Assembly (NCBI GenBank): GCA_920105625.2
Contig: OV050032.1
Span: 197,787,291-197,851,290, forward strand
DNA: 64,000 nt
Direction of reading: 5' to 3'
Source of the DNA: Clusia tigrina
Taxonomy: Eukaryota > Arthropoda > Insecta > Diptera > Clusiidae
Shown piece after piece: positions 21,538 to 33,013 of this stretch. The notes beneath the pieces are model-generated. The model did not search any database. It had not been told where the DNA came from and saw only the letters and a program-made list of their open reading frames with translations. Numbering within the stretch: position 1 is the stretch's first letter; every line of letters begins with the position of its first letter. The position numbers and the translations under genes were made by a program.

Positions 21538-22490
21538 CTAGCAGAGCCTTGGAAGAATCCCAAGTGTTTCCTGCATAAGAGCCGGGCATTGTGTCAGGAT
21601 ATGCAAGGACGTCTCCTCTTCCTCCATACAGAATTTGGAGGCAACGCCTATCCTCATCATATGTGAGTTCAATTTACAGTCTTCAGTGAATAGGCCTGTC
21701 ATCATCCTGATATTATTGGAGAGATTGATGAGTGATTCGAATCCTTTTAGGTGGTATGTCCCTCTGTGATACCGTGTTTTTTGCATTGATGTCAGGTGAA
21801 AATGCCTTATGAACCGTCAGCAAGGTTGTCACCGTGCTGGTGTGTCGGACTCCTCCATGGCTACCGACTAAAAGCACCTCCTCTCTTGGGGAATTTCGTC
21901 CGCCCTGGAAGACTGTTTCGGTATTACTTCGGGGGGGATTCTCTTTTCTTTGGCTATAAGCCCTGTCATCGTCCTTTTTGTAGCCTACGTCCAAGCCTCC
22001 GCTTCATATTCCTTCTAGTTAGGTTAGGTTAGGTTAACGTGGTAGGTCTATAGGAGCCGTCACCATATGTGAGTTCAATTTACAGTGTCCTGTAAGTAGG
22101 TCTGTCATCATCCTAACATTGTTCTTAGCGAGATTGATGAGTGATTCGAATCTTTTAAAGTGGTATGTCCCTAGCAGACTCTTTGTTACCCATAGGCCTG
22201 GTATGTCAACCCAGTACTAGTGCCTAAGGTTAACCTCATCAATCCTCAGCTTGTTCAACAACTTGTCCTTTCCTACACCAAAGAAGGGTTATGGGACAAT
22301 AAAGGGTGCAGCAGCCCTCTTCCACGAAGTTCGTCTGCAATCTCGTTCCCTTTTATGCCAATATGTCCTGGAACCCTAGCGTTCCCTTTTATGCCAATAT
22401 GTCCTGAAAGACCAGCGTGTGTATGTATTACAGGACCCATGGGGACATGTACCACGGCATCAATTGAAGTTCCTCTAGATTTCACACCTC
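21538..22490 (-). pseudogene. Family E non-LTR ORF2 relic: RNase H end and zinc knuckle
   Basis: Minus strand. At 22485-22273 the RNase H end reads GHIGIKGNARVPGHIGIKGNEIADELRGRG, in which about 36-39 bp are duplicated so GHIGIKGN appears twice; the last catalytic Asp is kept. At about 22170-22050 a copy of the segment preceding the LTGH motif is seen, and again at 21786-21650 (RIRITHQS / FESLINLSNNIRMMTG). It ends with KFCMEEEETSLHILTQCPAL, a knuckle lacking its first Cys. Between the two segment copies is about 250 bp ending in TTAGG-type triplets (22020-22034), probably another element's 3' tail. Rearranged and inactive. Confidence 0.7.
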
Positions 22491-22734
22491 TTCACATTCA
22501 TTTCGAGTCACAAGCGAGGAGGGCCATTCTAACCACCAAAGATAGCATCGGCTCAGGTAATTGGCTAAAACTACAAGAAGTTTGAAGTATTCTTGTTAGA
22601 CAAATTCCTGAAATTCCGATGGTGCATCCAAAGTTTGGTTTTATAAAACGATTCCAAAGTGAACTTAGTAATGAAATTATTTGGGAAGGTATATCAAAAA
22701 CTTACAGTATAAACCAGAATATGATAACATGGTA

Positions 22735-23215
22735 CATGGAGCGGTTCCTTTGCTGCTGAAGGAGCCGGGGCAGGTGTAGGTTGACCGAGGTAAATAGACC
22801 CGGAAGTGCTAGGCAAGAACACAAGCATCTTTCAAGCGGAAATTTACGCGACAGACAGGTACATTTATTTCAACCCTGAACGTAACTATCGGAACAAAAG
22901 AGTAGCTATCCTTACTAATACCCAGACAGCAATTAAGGCACTCAACTCTCACTAGGTGACATCAAATCTGATGATGGATCCTTGGCCAAAACATTCAACT
23001 ATGCACCCTATGGGTTTCAGGTTACGTGGGAATTTCTGGTAACGAAATGGCAGAAAGCTTGCCAAGAAGGGATCAGCCTCTCCGGTCGTAGGCCCGGAAC
23101 CATTTTGCGGCTTAGGAAAAGGCAACTTCTCCTCATTCATTCACGAAGTAGATGACAAACAAAGAAGAGTAGACTGGGAATATTTACCGCGACTATCACA
23201 ATCAAAATCGCTTAT
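22735..23215 (+). pseudogene. RNase H domain relic (family A-like)
   Basis: Plus-strand pieces read AEGAGAGV, then SIFQAEIYATDRYIYF (catalytic Glu), RNKRVAILTNTQTAIKAL (Asp of SDSQ changed to Asn) and, after frame changes, GPEPFCGLGKG, similar to the GPEPFCGL segment of family A. Stops and frameshifts separate the parts. A diverged relative of family A, not active. Confidence 0.65.
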
Positions 23216-23990
23216 AGGGGCCTTCAACCTAGGACGATTATGACCCAAATATGTGTTGTGCGCAAAGATCTCCACAACTTTTCTTCGGTTCACTCGTCTC
23301 TACTTATTCGCTGGAGGACAAGATGCAAAAATGTTTTGAGTCCTTCGATATACGGATACTCCACTACAAGAAAAGGAAGCGGGGCTCTAGGAGATACTTA
23401 TAACGAGGAATTGATGTAATCACATTATGCAAGTGTTTATGTAGAAAGTAAGTTATAAAGAGGACTTCCTGTATGCGTATGCATCACTTAGCGAAGGTCG
23501 ACCTGGTACTCTAACATGTATACTTAAGTAGGGGAGAAACATATGCCAGACTTTTAATCAGTGCGGTGTTGGGTGTGACTCCTACCCAGGGTTTGGTGTC
23601 GAAATCCTTATTTTTTTAAGTTTTCTTCTTCAAGATGAATGCCGTATGTCGCCACTACTCTTTCTCCCTTCTTCCTTATTTTGTTAACTATTCCACTTCA
23701 AGATGAAGGCCTTAAGTCGACACTACTCATTCTCCCTTCTTCCAGACTAAAGACTCAAAGGAAGTCTTAGACATAATTAGTTTCATTATATTTGGAACAT
23801 CTGCAAAGTTAAATTAGATGAACTTTTTAAGAGGTGATAAGCATTTTGATGTCTATTGGAGAACTGGAGGCTTGTTGGAGAGGAAGACGAGTACGTATAG
23901 CGTATGGCGTAAAGCATATACAAAGGAAAATCGCAGCTTTCCTTGCAACTCAATTCCTTAGGAAGGTAATGCTGCCTGCAGCCCAGCAAC
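23216..23990. other. No gene recognised; local duplication at 23625-23750
   Basis: The segment CTTCAAGATGAAKGCCKTA...CTCCCTTCTTCC occurs twice about 72 bp apart. Otherwise nothing is supported. Confidence 0.35.
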
Positions 23991-24556
23991 ATAGACTGTT
24001 CGTAAAAGTTCTGGATAGATCGCAGTAAAGTAAAGGTTCTGATAGATCTCAGTAAAGTAAAGGTTCTGGATAGATCTCAGTAGCCTCGACAGTGGACCAG
24101 TTTCAAAGATTACTGAACTATTCTCGATAGACTGTTCGTAAAGGTTCTGGATAGATCTCGGTAAATTAAAGGTTCTGGATAGATCTCAGTAGCCTCGACA
24201 GTGGACCAGTTTCAAAGATTATTGAACTATTCTCGATAGACTGTTCGTAAAGGTTCTGATAGATCTCAGTAAAGTAAAGGTTCTGGATAGATCTCAGTAG
24301 CCTCGACAGTGGACCAGTTTCAAAGATTACTGAACTATTCTCGATAGACTGTTCGTAAAGGTTCTGGATAGATCTCAGTAAAGTAAAAGTTCTGGATAGA
24401 TCTCAGTAGCCTCGACAGTGGACCAGTTTCAAAGATTATTGAACTATTCTCGATAGACTGTTCGTAAAGGTTCTGGATAGATCTCGGTAAATTAAAGGTT
24501 CTGGATAGATCTCAGTAGCCTCGACAGTGGACCAGTTTCAAAGATTACTGAACTAT
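23991..24556. repeat. 109-bp tandem array (about 5 units)
   Basis: TTCTCGATAGACTGTTCGTA recurs at 24121, 24230, 24338 and 24447 (period 108-109 bp). Each unit holds two or three copies of a shorter motif, AAGGTTCTGGATAGATCTCA, plus a CCTCGACAGTGGACCAGTTT segment. Units are nearly identical, so amplification is recent. Confidence 0.93.
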
Positions 24557-25870
24557 TGTTTCCCATTTACAAATTTCCACTCTTGTTTTTTTTTTGTCTA
24601 ATTTTCCCATTGTCCGCAAGTTCGACGCCAAATGCCGAGACCGCAGTTCACGGTCATTTTAAAGAGCCGCCTCTATTAGGCCACTCCCTTTTGGTGAGTG
24701 TGTGTTTATGGCAAAGCAATTATAAAATTAATTGCATTTACATAAATTTCGTATTGAAGTAAATGAAGCAGACACCATTCGAAATGAAAACAAACAAACA
24801 AAGAAATTCTACGGACACTTCAGCACGAGGGCGGCGGGTTGGGGCTTCTGTGTGCCCTTTGCTAACACACACTGACAGCAGCAACAACAAAAACAAAAGC
24901 AACAACAACAGTAGCAGCAAGAACAAAAGTTCAATGTTCAAGTTCATGAACTTCTGTGCCGTTTAATAAACTGCTGCCTTGTGGGTGTGGTTATATTTTT
25001 GTTGTTCTTTCAAATGCCTGTGAAGACTTTTCAACACTCCTGCAAGAAATTTTCAAAGGAAAAAAACCAAATTTATTGTCCAGATGTGCGTGCTTCCGCC
25101 GCACTCTCTTCTCTTCATCCATACCCGGGTACTCGAATTGTGTGTGTTGAGAGCTGAAGTGTCGTTGGCGGCAACTTTTGTTCTGTTTGGTTTTCTATTT
25201 CACTTTTCGTGTGTGTGGGTGTGCTCCGAGAATCAAAGACACTCTCACACAGACTACGTTTGCGTTTCTAAACAATGAGACAAGTGGAATCGACGTGTCT
25301 GCGCACGTAGTGCAACAGCCACACCAACAACAACAGCAACAACAACAGCAACAATAGCCGCAGCCATAATCTTTGCTAAGCGCATTGGAATAATCTTTTG
25401 TGTAAACACACAAATCTCGATTTTATCAGTGCTCTGTCATTATCTCTCGGAGATTGGTACCACATTATTTACCTCCAAAGCCCAAATGAAGACAGAACAA
25501 ACACGAAGCAAATCCACTTGTTAACAAATTTACTTTGTAAATTTCACATTCACAATTTTCACTTATTTATTTATTCGAAATACTTCAACAAAGCAAATTC
25601 GTGCGGTATTAAATGAGAGGTCATTTGTGAGAAAATTGATAAATATTTAAAATCTATTTGCTTAGGATCTGAAAAACAGCACAGAAGAGCGATTGTTGAC
25701 CTTACAATTGATTTTGGCTCGGGGATCTGCCAGTGTGTTTCAGGGGTCTGATAAGGACCACACCAGTGAGGCCTTGTCAGCTCATCTCCACACACTCCCA
25801 GTACCAAATTAGGTCCTTAATACTAGTCTGTCTGTTTAAGGTGCGAAGAATAGTTAACCTAAGGTTTTCT
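24557..25870. other. Single-copy-looking non-coding DNA with CAA/CAG tracts
   Basis: CAA/AGC tracts at 24880-24935 and 25322-25358. No retrotransposon motif and no defensible exon. Could be intron or regulatory DNA of a neighbouring gene outside the window. Confidence 0.35.
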
Positions 25871-25879
25871 TGGTAGTCA

Positions 25880-27560
25880 GTCTACAGAACGAACTCACTC
25901 AGCCCACTATGGGACCATTGTGATACCACCCCATAACACTACACCTCTACTTTACTCATGAAACCATTTCAAAGCCCTCATACAGCGCAGGATTTTTTTG
26001 AAATTCCCGCCGTACACTTCCGTAAAAGAGCTGAAAGCGTATTTGCCTAAAGAGCCCGCTTTGATTCTAGTCAAAGCCAGGCACCCATAGAAGAGACGTT
26101 ACACAGTCTCCCCCTCCTCCTCTTCATCCTCACAGCTTGTTCAGTATTCATGAGAAAATACTCCCAACTTGAGAGCATGTCTGCCAAATAGCCAATGAGA
26201 GGTTATACAAGCCACGACCTTAGAGATATCTGCTCTCAAGCAAGTCCCTAGACAAGTTCCAGTCACATTAGCTAAGTCGTTAAGCAGGTGCCTTCGTCTG
26301 CTCAAGACCTATTGGCCTCACGCACGACGCTATCCTTAAAACATTAGTTTGCAGGTGGCAACTGGTATTCCACTCTAGCATCTGTCCGTATACTGAGGAA
26401 GCTTGGTACCCTGTTTGGCTAGTTCATCAGCCCTACAGTTCCCTTCAACGTCACTATGTCACGGAACCCATCTTAGGCATATCCTGAAAACGGTATTGAT
26501 ATCGTTTAATGCTGCCAGGTAATCTTGGGCAACATTTGATTTCAGTGCCACCGAGTTCAGTGACTTGATGGCCCTCTGGCTATCCGAGGAGATATCTGAT
26601 ATCTGAGTAGGATTCTGAGTAGGTTTCTGAGTAGGTTTTTGTCACGGGGTGTCTACTTAAGTACACGGCAACCTCCTTTATTGCTAGGACCTGTGCTTGA
26701 TAAACACTGCAATGGTCGGGGAGACGGAACGAATGTTCCAAACCCAGTTCTTTTGAAAAACTCCAAAGTCGTCTCTATCGTCAAGCTTCGATTCGTCGGT
26801 ATAGAAATTCAGTTCCCCCTTCTCCATGGTATGGGAGATTCTAGTCAGACTATGTGTCTTGAAGTGCCTGTCAAAGTTGAGATTAGATATAGAGTGGTCA
26901 ATGTGTTGGATGCAACTACTCTAGGTATGCACGATAGTCGAGTGGTCAATGTTTTGGAATCAACTACTCCAGGCATTCACGATAGTCGAGTGACAAGTCT
27001 CCCGATCATTCCATAACGCACTGCATTTTAGCCTTAGCGCTGATGTGGCGGCCCCTAGTTTCCCTACCAGTTCTAGTGTAGGTAGGTTGAGTAACTCTTC
27101 TAATGCTTTAGTTGGTGTGGTCCGTGGCAATTGGTATTCAAATCTCGCATCTGTCTGTACACTGAGAAAGGTTGGTACCCCGTCTGGCTAGTTCATCAGC
27201 CCTACAGTTCCCTTCAATGTCCCGGAACCCATATTGAGCGTACCCTGGAAACGGTGCTGATATAATTTAGGGCTGTCAAACAAACTTTGATTTCAGTGCC
27301 ACCGAGTTCAGTGACTTGATGGTCGTCTGGTTATCCGAATAGATATGTGATATTTGAGTAGGATTCTGAGTAGGTTTCTGAGCAGGTTTTTGTCATGGCG
27401 TGTATACTTAAGTAGACGGCCACCTCCTTTATGACTAGGACCTCTGTTTGACAAACACTGCAATGCTCGGGGAGATGGTTATAGTTATCCAAGCTTTGTA
27501 TACTTGTATAATGCTTCCAGCCTTTGTTTAATGAAATCTCTAACAAATTTCATCGAAAGG
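25880..27560 (-). pseudogene. Family F-like ORF2 relic (RNase H to 3'UTR), internally duplicated
   Basis: Minus strand. Two RNase H blocks, 27546-27110 and 26890-26350, are diverged tandem copies offset by about 760 bp. Both contain HCSVCQTEVLVIKEVAVYLS / HCSVYQ-type motifs and SETYSESYS, and the second has ISSDSQRAIKSL. A short KPTQKPTQNPTQ-like repeat interrupts it. Downstream (26300-25970) an acidic patch from CTCCTCCTCTTCATCCTCAC resembles the EDEEEE of the knuckle. A 3'UTR with TGGTATCACAATGGTCC follows at about 25913-25929. Many stops; inactive. Confidence 0.65.
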
Positions 27561-27642
27561 TCAATACATCAATCTGGGAGGCAGTTTTGTTTTCATTCCA
27601 CAAACATCATTGATATCAAGAGATATTTTAAGAGGTTTAAAC

Positions 27643-27765
27643 CTTCTTCACACCTTGAGGTTAAAATCTTCTTCATACTTTGGGGTTCAAATCTTCTTCA
27701 TACCTTGAGGCTAAAATATTCTTGATACCTTAAGGTTAAACTCTTCTTCACATCTTGCTTTTAAC
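27643..27765. repeat. 25-bp minisatellite (about 5 units)
   Basis: Diverged units of CTTCTTCAYACCTTGAGGTT plus AAAAT repeat five times. Confidence 0.8.
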
Positions 27766-29330
27766 AAGACCATCAACGTGGACCAGGTAAACTCCATTAA
27801 GCCACCATATTGCCACTTTATATTATTGCTCTTGAATTACACAACATAGTGCGAGAGGAGCTCCAACATAGCGATCTCAAATTGTGGCCATCTATCAATT
27901 GGATCAATCTCCATTGACTCTGGTCTCAAAGCTCTGCTATTGCTGGCAAGTTGAACGCACAGGTTGCTGTAATAGATTCTTGTGTTCCTTAATCCCTCCA
28001 ACTCCTAAGCAGAAACTCCATGAGCCACGAAGGTATCAATCATGCATACATATGCATCTTTATGAAGCGGGAAATCGATTTCAAGACAAACTCCAAATTT
28101 ATACTCCCCTCAGCGTCAAGAACAAATAAACGCACACACCAACCCACACATACACACACACACACACACGCTAATGCACCACTACACATGTACGAGTATG
28201 GCAAATCCCACATGCTTATCAAAAATTTAATGAAAAGCATGACAAATGCCGCACCCTCTTGAGACCCACAAGGGCAACGCTTAAACTGCACTTGTCACGC
28301 TGCACACACACCCCCTCCCACTGGCAGCGCCCACAACACAAACTCATAACACACTGGCCTCACGGAAAATAAACATAATGCCCGTAATTACAAGGCAAAT
28401 ACGCGTCGCTGCCGCGGCCACAAAAAACGCCACTATTGAGGCACAATTGCTCCTTGCGGCAATTGCTGTCAGTGCCACCACACACACTCGCACAGGCTGG
28501 CAGGCTCGCTTGCGTATACGTATATACGAGTGCTGTGCCACCTTATGCCAAGCGACAAATATTAATTTCATCCTTATTGATCCCTTTAAGCTGCTCGGTA
28601 CGAGGAAATTGTGTCGTGAATGTGCAGTGATGCAGATTTACAGTCAGCGCTTCGGTTTTTTTCGCTCAAAAGCAATAAAAATATCCTTGGCAGGCGGTGT
28701 GGTGGGGCACTCAGAGTGCACAATCGCACTCTGCGAAAGGAACGAATGCGTTTCCTTGTGAGGAATTACGTGCATTATGGCAAATTATAGTCACAAAGAA
28801 ACAAAAATGGAAGAGGGAGAAACCAAGGAAGGGAAAAATATGCAAGAAATGCATAAAATACGAGTAAATTTCCGCTGGAACTGCTGCTCTGGCGTAATGC
28901 GAACAGAATGAATGCTTGTGTATGCACCACTTTGCTCTGGCAGTTGAGTTCCTTTTTCCGCATCTTGCTCGCTTGCGTTCCTCTTTTTTGCCGCAATCCT
29001 GCCGCATATGTCCTTGCTCGCATACTCATATTTCGTGTGCTTTATTGCAATTGTGAGCGGGAGTGTTTTATCACTTTATCACTGGATGCTAATAGTGTTG
29101 TGCGCCCCCGTTTTCTTGCGAGTGAGAGCGATTGCATGTGTGGTTGGGCGTGTGTGTATGTGTGAGCGATTGTGTTCTGTCTTCTGTCATGCGGTTTTAT
29201 TGCAGCATTTGCCATAATTTGATTTCACTTCTTATTCCACTTTTTGATATTGACCACTTTGGATCAAGTGTCGGAAGGAAGACCGCGGAAGGGAGGCGAA
29301 GATGTTCAGTAATGTTGGATATCATTTTAG
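27766..29330. other. Single-copy-looking non-coding DNA
   Basis: A (CA)n tract lies at 28140-28170. Overlapping open frames on both strands at 28378-29220 have no protein motif and look like low-complexity coincidences. May be intronic or regulatory. Confidence 0.35.
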
Positions 29331-29339
29331 AATATCCCC

Positions 29340-29520
29340 AGAGTATGTTGGAGTATGGTACTGCAGTTGTAAGACCTCAGACGAGAGGGAAACAATAACT
29401 CACTCTCTTTGCAACTGCCCAGCTGTGGCGACTGCAAGAGCTACATAGAGCCCTAGGAAACTATTTTCTGGCAGGACTGTGCGACCTCTCGGGGCATAGT
29501 ATTGTAAAAGTGAGTGATTG
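29340..29520 (+). pseudogene. Non-LTR ORF2 zinc-knuckle fragment
   Basis: The plus strand reads CSCKTSDERETITHSLCNCPAVATARA, split by stops afterwards. This is the CX2C...HX4C knuckle that ends RNase H-bearing ORF2 proteins. Confidence 0.6.
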
Positions 29521-29829
29521 GAGACCAACTATCAGTCTAGGAGAGAGGAAGTTGCTAAGACTCTAGGCTCTAGAGAAGAAGTTGCTAGGATACTAGGCCG
29601 AGACGGACTTGCTAAGACTATAGGCTCTAGAGCCTACATCATTGTGGATTTACTCTACCAGAGGGTCCACTTTGATGGATTACCAACCCTTACATCTTCG
29701 GCTATCGCTACTGTGAAATTCAGGAGTGTATCAAAAGAAAAGCTGTGATATTTCCTTGGGAACTATCTCTATACAACGAAATAAACAGTGGTGTCAATAT
29801 AAGGGAAAGAAATTCTTTGTAAGGAATAT

Positions 29830-30900
29830 TCAGAGAGACCCCAAAATAAGTCCACGAAACTAATGCAATTGATAGAATACAAGGACAAATCGTTTAGTGG
29901 AACTTGGAATCATCAACTCATCTTTGGGTCTTTCAACTAATAGGAAGACAGTTACAAGAGGAAATCCACAGGACGGTGCTTTATCACCGCTTCTGTGGAA
30001 CCTTGTTATCAACGAAATTCTCACCAAGTTAGAAAGATCGAGGATAAAAAAAGTTACTTAAGCCAATGACGTTGTAATCAGGATAAAAGGAAAATTTATT
30101 CCCACACACAGCGAACTGATGAACTCTGCAATTTGAAGCTATGGGCAAAACGAAATGGTCTTGGAGTTAATCCCATTAAGACGGAACTAGTTTTGTATAC
30201 TAGGAATGACAAGATTCCAGTAGGTAGGTAGGTAAGTGGGAGTGGCCGCCCAGTTTGCCAAAAGCACACTTGAGCACACCTAATGGCCCTTTGTGATACC
30301 ACGGTGTGGCGCCGTTCAAGCACTGACTAAAAAGTTCCCTTACTTGGGATGGTGACAGTCAGCGCAAGCACAGCGCCAGGAAAGGCACCAGTATTCCATA
30401 TACCATCGATAGGTGGTACTGCACTAAATCTTGCAGGCAAAATAGTTGTGGATCATCCTCGTCTCCAAGCTCTCATGGAAGAAAAACGTGGAGGGGAGGT
30501 CTAGGAAGGCTCTATGTGCTTTTTACACAAGCAACAGAAGCTTCGGGAAACAATGGGGAGCAATCTAAATGAAGAGAAAAGTAGAACATTGCAGGAAACC
30601 ACTATTTGTGATCAAACACTATAGAAGATAGAGCTATGCTGGGTTCGTGCCAAAGACAAAGCTGACGAATGTGCCAGATTGGGATCGGCACTGCCGAAAG
30701 AGAGGCAGAAGGAGGACATTCGTTGACCTCTCGTTGAGTTCACAAACAAGATCGAAACCACTGCAAAAAGATCAGTGAATGAACGGTAGTACTTAACCAC
30801 CGACTGACAAACATCTCGATACATGTGGGCGAAATGGAGCCAAAATAGAAGTGACATACTTCTTCGACTGATCTATTTCAAATACAAAGATTAGTTCCAT
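29830..30900 (+). pseudogene. Family J non-LTR ORF2 relic (RT palm to RNase H end)
   Basis: Plus-strand fragments in order: LIFGSFN.. then a frame-shifted PQGGVLSPLLW-like block (about 29960-30005) and an AYADDVVI-like box in degraded form near 30058. Next is LWAKRNGLGVNPIKTELVLYTRN. After a nested F insert come the thumb segment (PSIGGTALNLAG) and the RNase H end WVRAKDKADECARLGSALPK (about 30643-30700). Several stops and frameshifts; inactive. Confidence 0.7.
30216..30385 (-). mobile_element. Family F 3' end nested in the J relic
   Basis: Begins with GGTAGGTAGGTAAG, the reverse of the CCTA tail, then GGGAGTGGCCGCCCAGTTTG and TTTGTGATACCACGGTGTGG, the F 3'UTR block. Flanked by CCAGTA on both sides (30210-30215 and 30386-30391 area), a likely short target duplication. 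The interrupted RT reading resumes right after it. Confidence 0.8.
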
Positions 30901-30955
30901 CAACTGCTTCATTAAAAGCTCCAAATGGTTGGACCTTTGAAAGGGATGGGACCTG

Positions 30956-31034
30956 TTGCCTCCTGCGGTATCACAAGGGGTTAATGATGGCCTAAGTGGG
31001 CCCTTCGGGCGGCCGCCTTACCTACCTACCTACT
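30956..31034 (+). mobile_element. Family F minimal 3' end
   Basis: GCGGTATCACAAGGGGTTAA, GGCCTAAGTGGGCCC and GGGCGGCCGCCTTACCTACC form the terminal F block with a (CCTA) tail. About 75 bp long; no clear flanking duplication found by eye. Confidence 0.75.
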
Positions 31035-31089
31035 TCTTTGGCTCAGTAGAGGGGAACTCAGCACTATCGTAGAGGATTTGATGGGCACT

Positions 31090-31405
31090 GTTTCACAGGC
31101 CGAATGGCAGCCAGGTGCGGTGCTCCTATCAGGGATTATTGTAGGAGTTGTGGAGATGAGGAGGAGGCGCCATCAGTGATATATCTTCTCTATGACTACC
31201 CGGGTTTTCAGAGTAGACGAACCATTGAGGGCGGGCATTGCTTCATAGGCCGAATGGCAGCCAGGTGCGGTGCTCCTTTCACATATGATTATAGAAGTCA
31301 CGAAGATGAGAAGGCGGAGGAATCGGTGAAATGTCTGCTCTATGACTGCCCGAGTTTTCAGTGGAGACGAGCCCTTCAGAGCAGAATCCTACTTTTTGTC
31401 CTTAT
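31090..31405 (+). pseudogene. Non-LTR ORF2 zinc-knuckle relic, duplicated in frame
   Basis: A 101-residue open frame contains the same domain twice: MAARCGAPIRDYCRSCGDEEE...YDYPGF, then MAARCGAPFTYDYRSHEDEKA...YDCPSF. The nucleotide period is 150 bp (50 codons; AGGCCGAATGGCAGCCAGGT at 31097 and 31247). The first copy keeps CX2C, the second has lost it (YRSH). Likely the end of the upstream J-type element. Confidence 0.7.
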
Positions 31406-31419
31406 ATAAACCAATAACA

Positions 31420-32450
31420 AGAGCGATACAACTCTAATTAGTCGTAGGTGGATACTTCTGGACATAAATTTGAACACTTTTACATTCAGAAGGACCTCAA
31501 AGTATTCAGAATCTGAAACATCACCTTGAGAATTATATGCTTTTGAACTCTCAGAAATTTTCCGGTTGTTCCTTTGCTAGAAGTGAGATAAAACAAACTG
31601 CACTAAGACTAAAAGCAAAGAAACAAGTGAGAGGGTTACTGTGTGAACTGGCGACGTGAGTCCCAAATCGGCCTCTTCCTCCTCTACCAGCCGAATGCCG
31701 ATTATTTAGTCTCTGTCGTCAACTAATTCACAAAAATCTGTCCCATTTCTGGTTTAAAACACATTTCACACGTATTCATGCATATTTTCAAGCAACGCCT
31801 GTCAACAGTAGCCACATAAAATCCTCTCACAGTTGCAGGCAGTGGTCTCCAACTGCTGGTAGCATCTTCAGAATCCTTTCAACAAACACTTTCAAATCTT
31901 GTACTAAAAACTGTTGCAGTTTTGCAGCCAAAGCAAAAACAAGTCATTAACAGTTTCGATTGATATGTAAAACAGATGCCATCACTGCTGGTAATGATGT
32001 TGTTCTTCTGGTGGTTGGAGTGGTGGTCTCCTAGCGAAACAACACATTGTCAACTGCTGCGCTCTGATAGGCAGGCAGGCAGCCAGTCAGCCAGTCAGCC
32101 AGGCAGCCAGGCAGCCAGTGAGCGAGCGAAAAGCCATAAACGCGTTTTATTACTTGAAATTGCAACAAAATGCTGCCAGTGCAGCAACAGAAACGGACTT
32201 CGAGAGCCACACTCAGCCACATGTGCCGTGGCGTTTGTCAACACCGTCGGCCTGAGTGACTGATCGCTCGGCAGTTCGCATCGAGAACTGCACCACCATT
32301 CAGTCAGACACCACGGCAGGGCGACGTAGTGGAGTAGGCTGTGAGCCGAGTGGTGCTGTCAGACGTCCTATGAGCGTTGCGGGTGTCACTTCTACGGCAG
32401 ATCCCCAAAACAAACTGTCCGCTTTATTAGTTTGAAGAGACAACTGGTGG
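31420..32450. other. Single-copy-looking DNA with CAGC-rich tract
   Basis: GGCAGGCAGGCAGCCAGTCA-type repeats lie at 32070-32125. Further GC-rich sequence follows to about 32400, including a TCAGTC initiator-like motif at about 32301. No TATA box or open frame supports a gene. Confidence 0.35.
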
Positions 32451-32451
32451 A

Positions 32452-33013
32452 TGGGTTCATGATACGGTAGGAATCATACGCAATACAGGCGAGTATTACT
32501 CAACGGATCTGGCGACGATATTTTCAAGGAAGTCTGCAGTTTCAGGGGTTTCTCAGGATACCACTCTTTGTAGATTTAAGAGATGATTAGCTAAAGGATG
32601 AAGGAACGAAATGAAGGCTGTTAGAACTGACCTACGATTGGTTCATGATGCGGTAGGAATCATACGCAATACAGGCGAGTATTACTCAACGGATCTGGCG
32701 ACGATATTTTCAAGGAAGTCTGCAGTTTCAGGGGTTTCTCAGGATACCACTCTTTGTAGATTTAAGAGATGATTAGCTAAAGGATGAAGGAACGAAATGA
32801 AGGCTGTTAGAACTGACCTACGATTGGTTCATGATACGGTAGGAATCATGAGCAATACAGGCGCGTGCTACTCAACGGATCTGGCGACGATATCTTCAAT
32901 GAAGTCTGCAGTTTCAGGGGTTTCTCAGGATACCACTCTTTGTAGATTTAAGAGATGATTAGCTAAAGGATGAAGGAACGAAATGAAGGCTATTAGAACT
33001 GACCTATATGGGG
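32452..33013. repeat. 186-bp tandem array (3 units)
   Basis: GTTCATGATRCGGTAGGAAT occurs at 32455, 32641 and 32827 (period exactly 186 bp). The first two units are almost identical. The unit is 62 codons long and one frame reads VHDAVGIIRNTGEYYSTDLA.. before a stop. No known protein identified. Confidence 0.93.

Noticed and set aside
28344..29398. Overlapping frames on both strands
   Set aside because: None has a known motif, and several long frames in opposite strands of the same DNA argue for chance.
32280..32400. Core promoter with TCAGTC initiator
   Set aside because: A single initiator-like motif without TATA, DPE or open frame is too weak.
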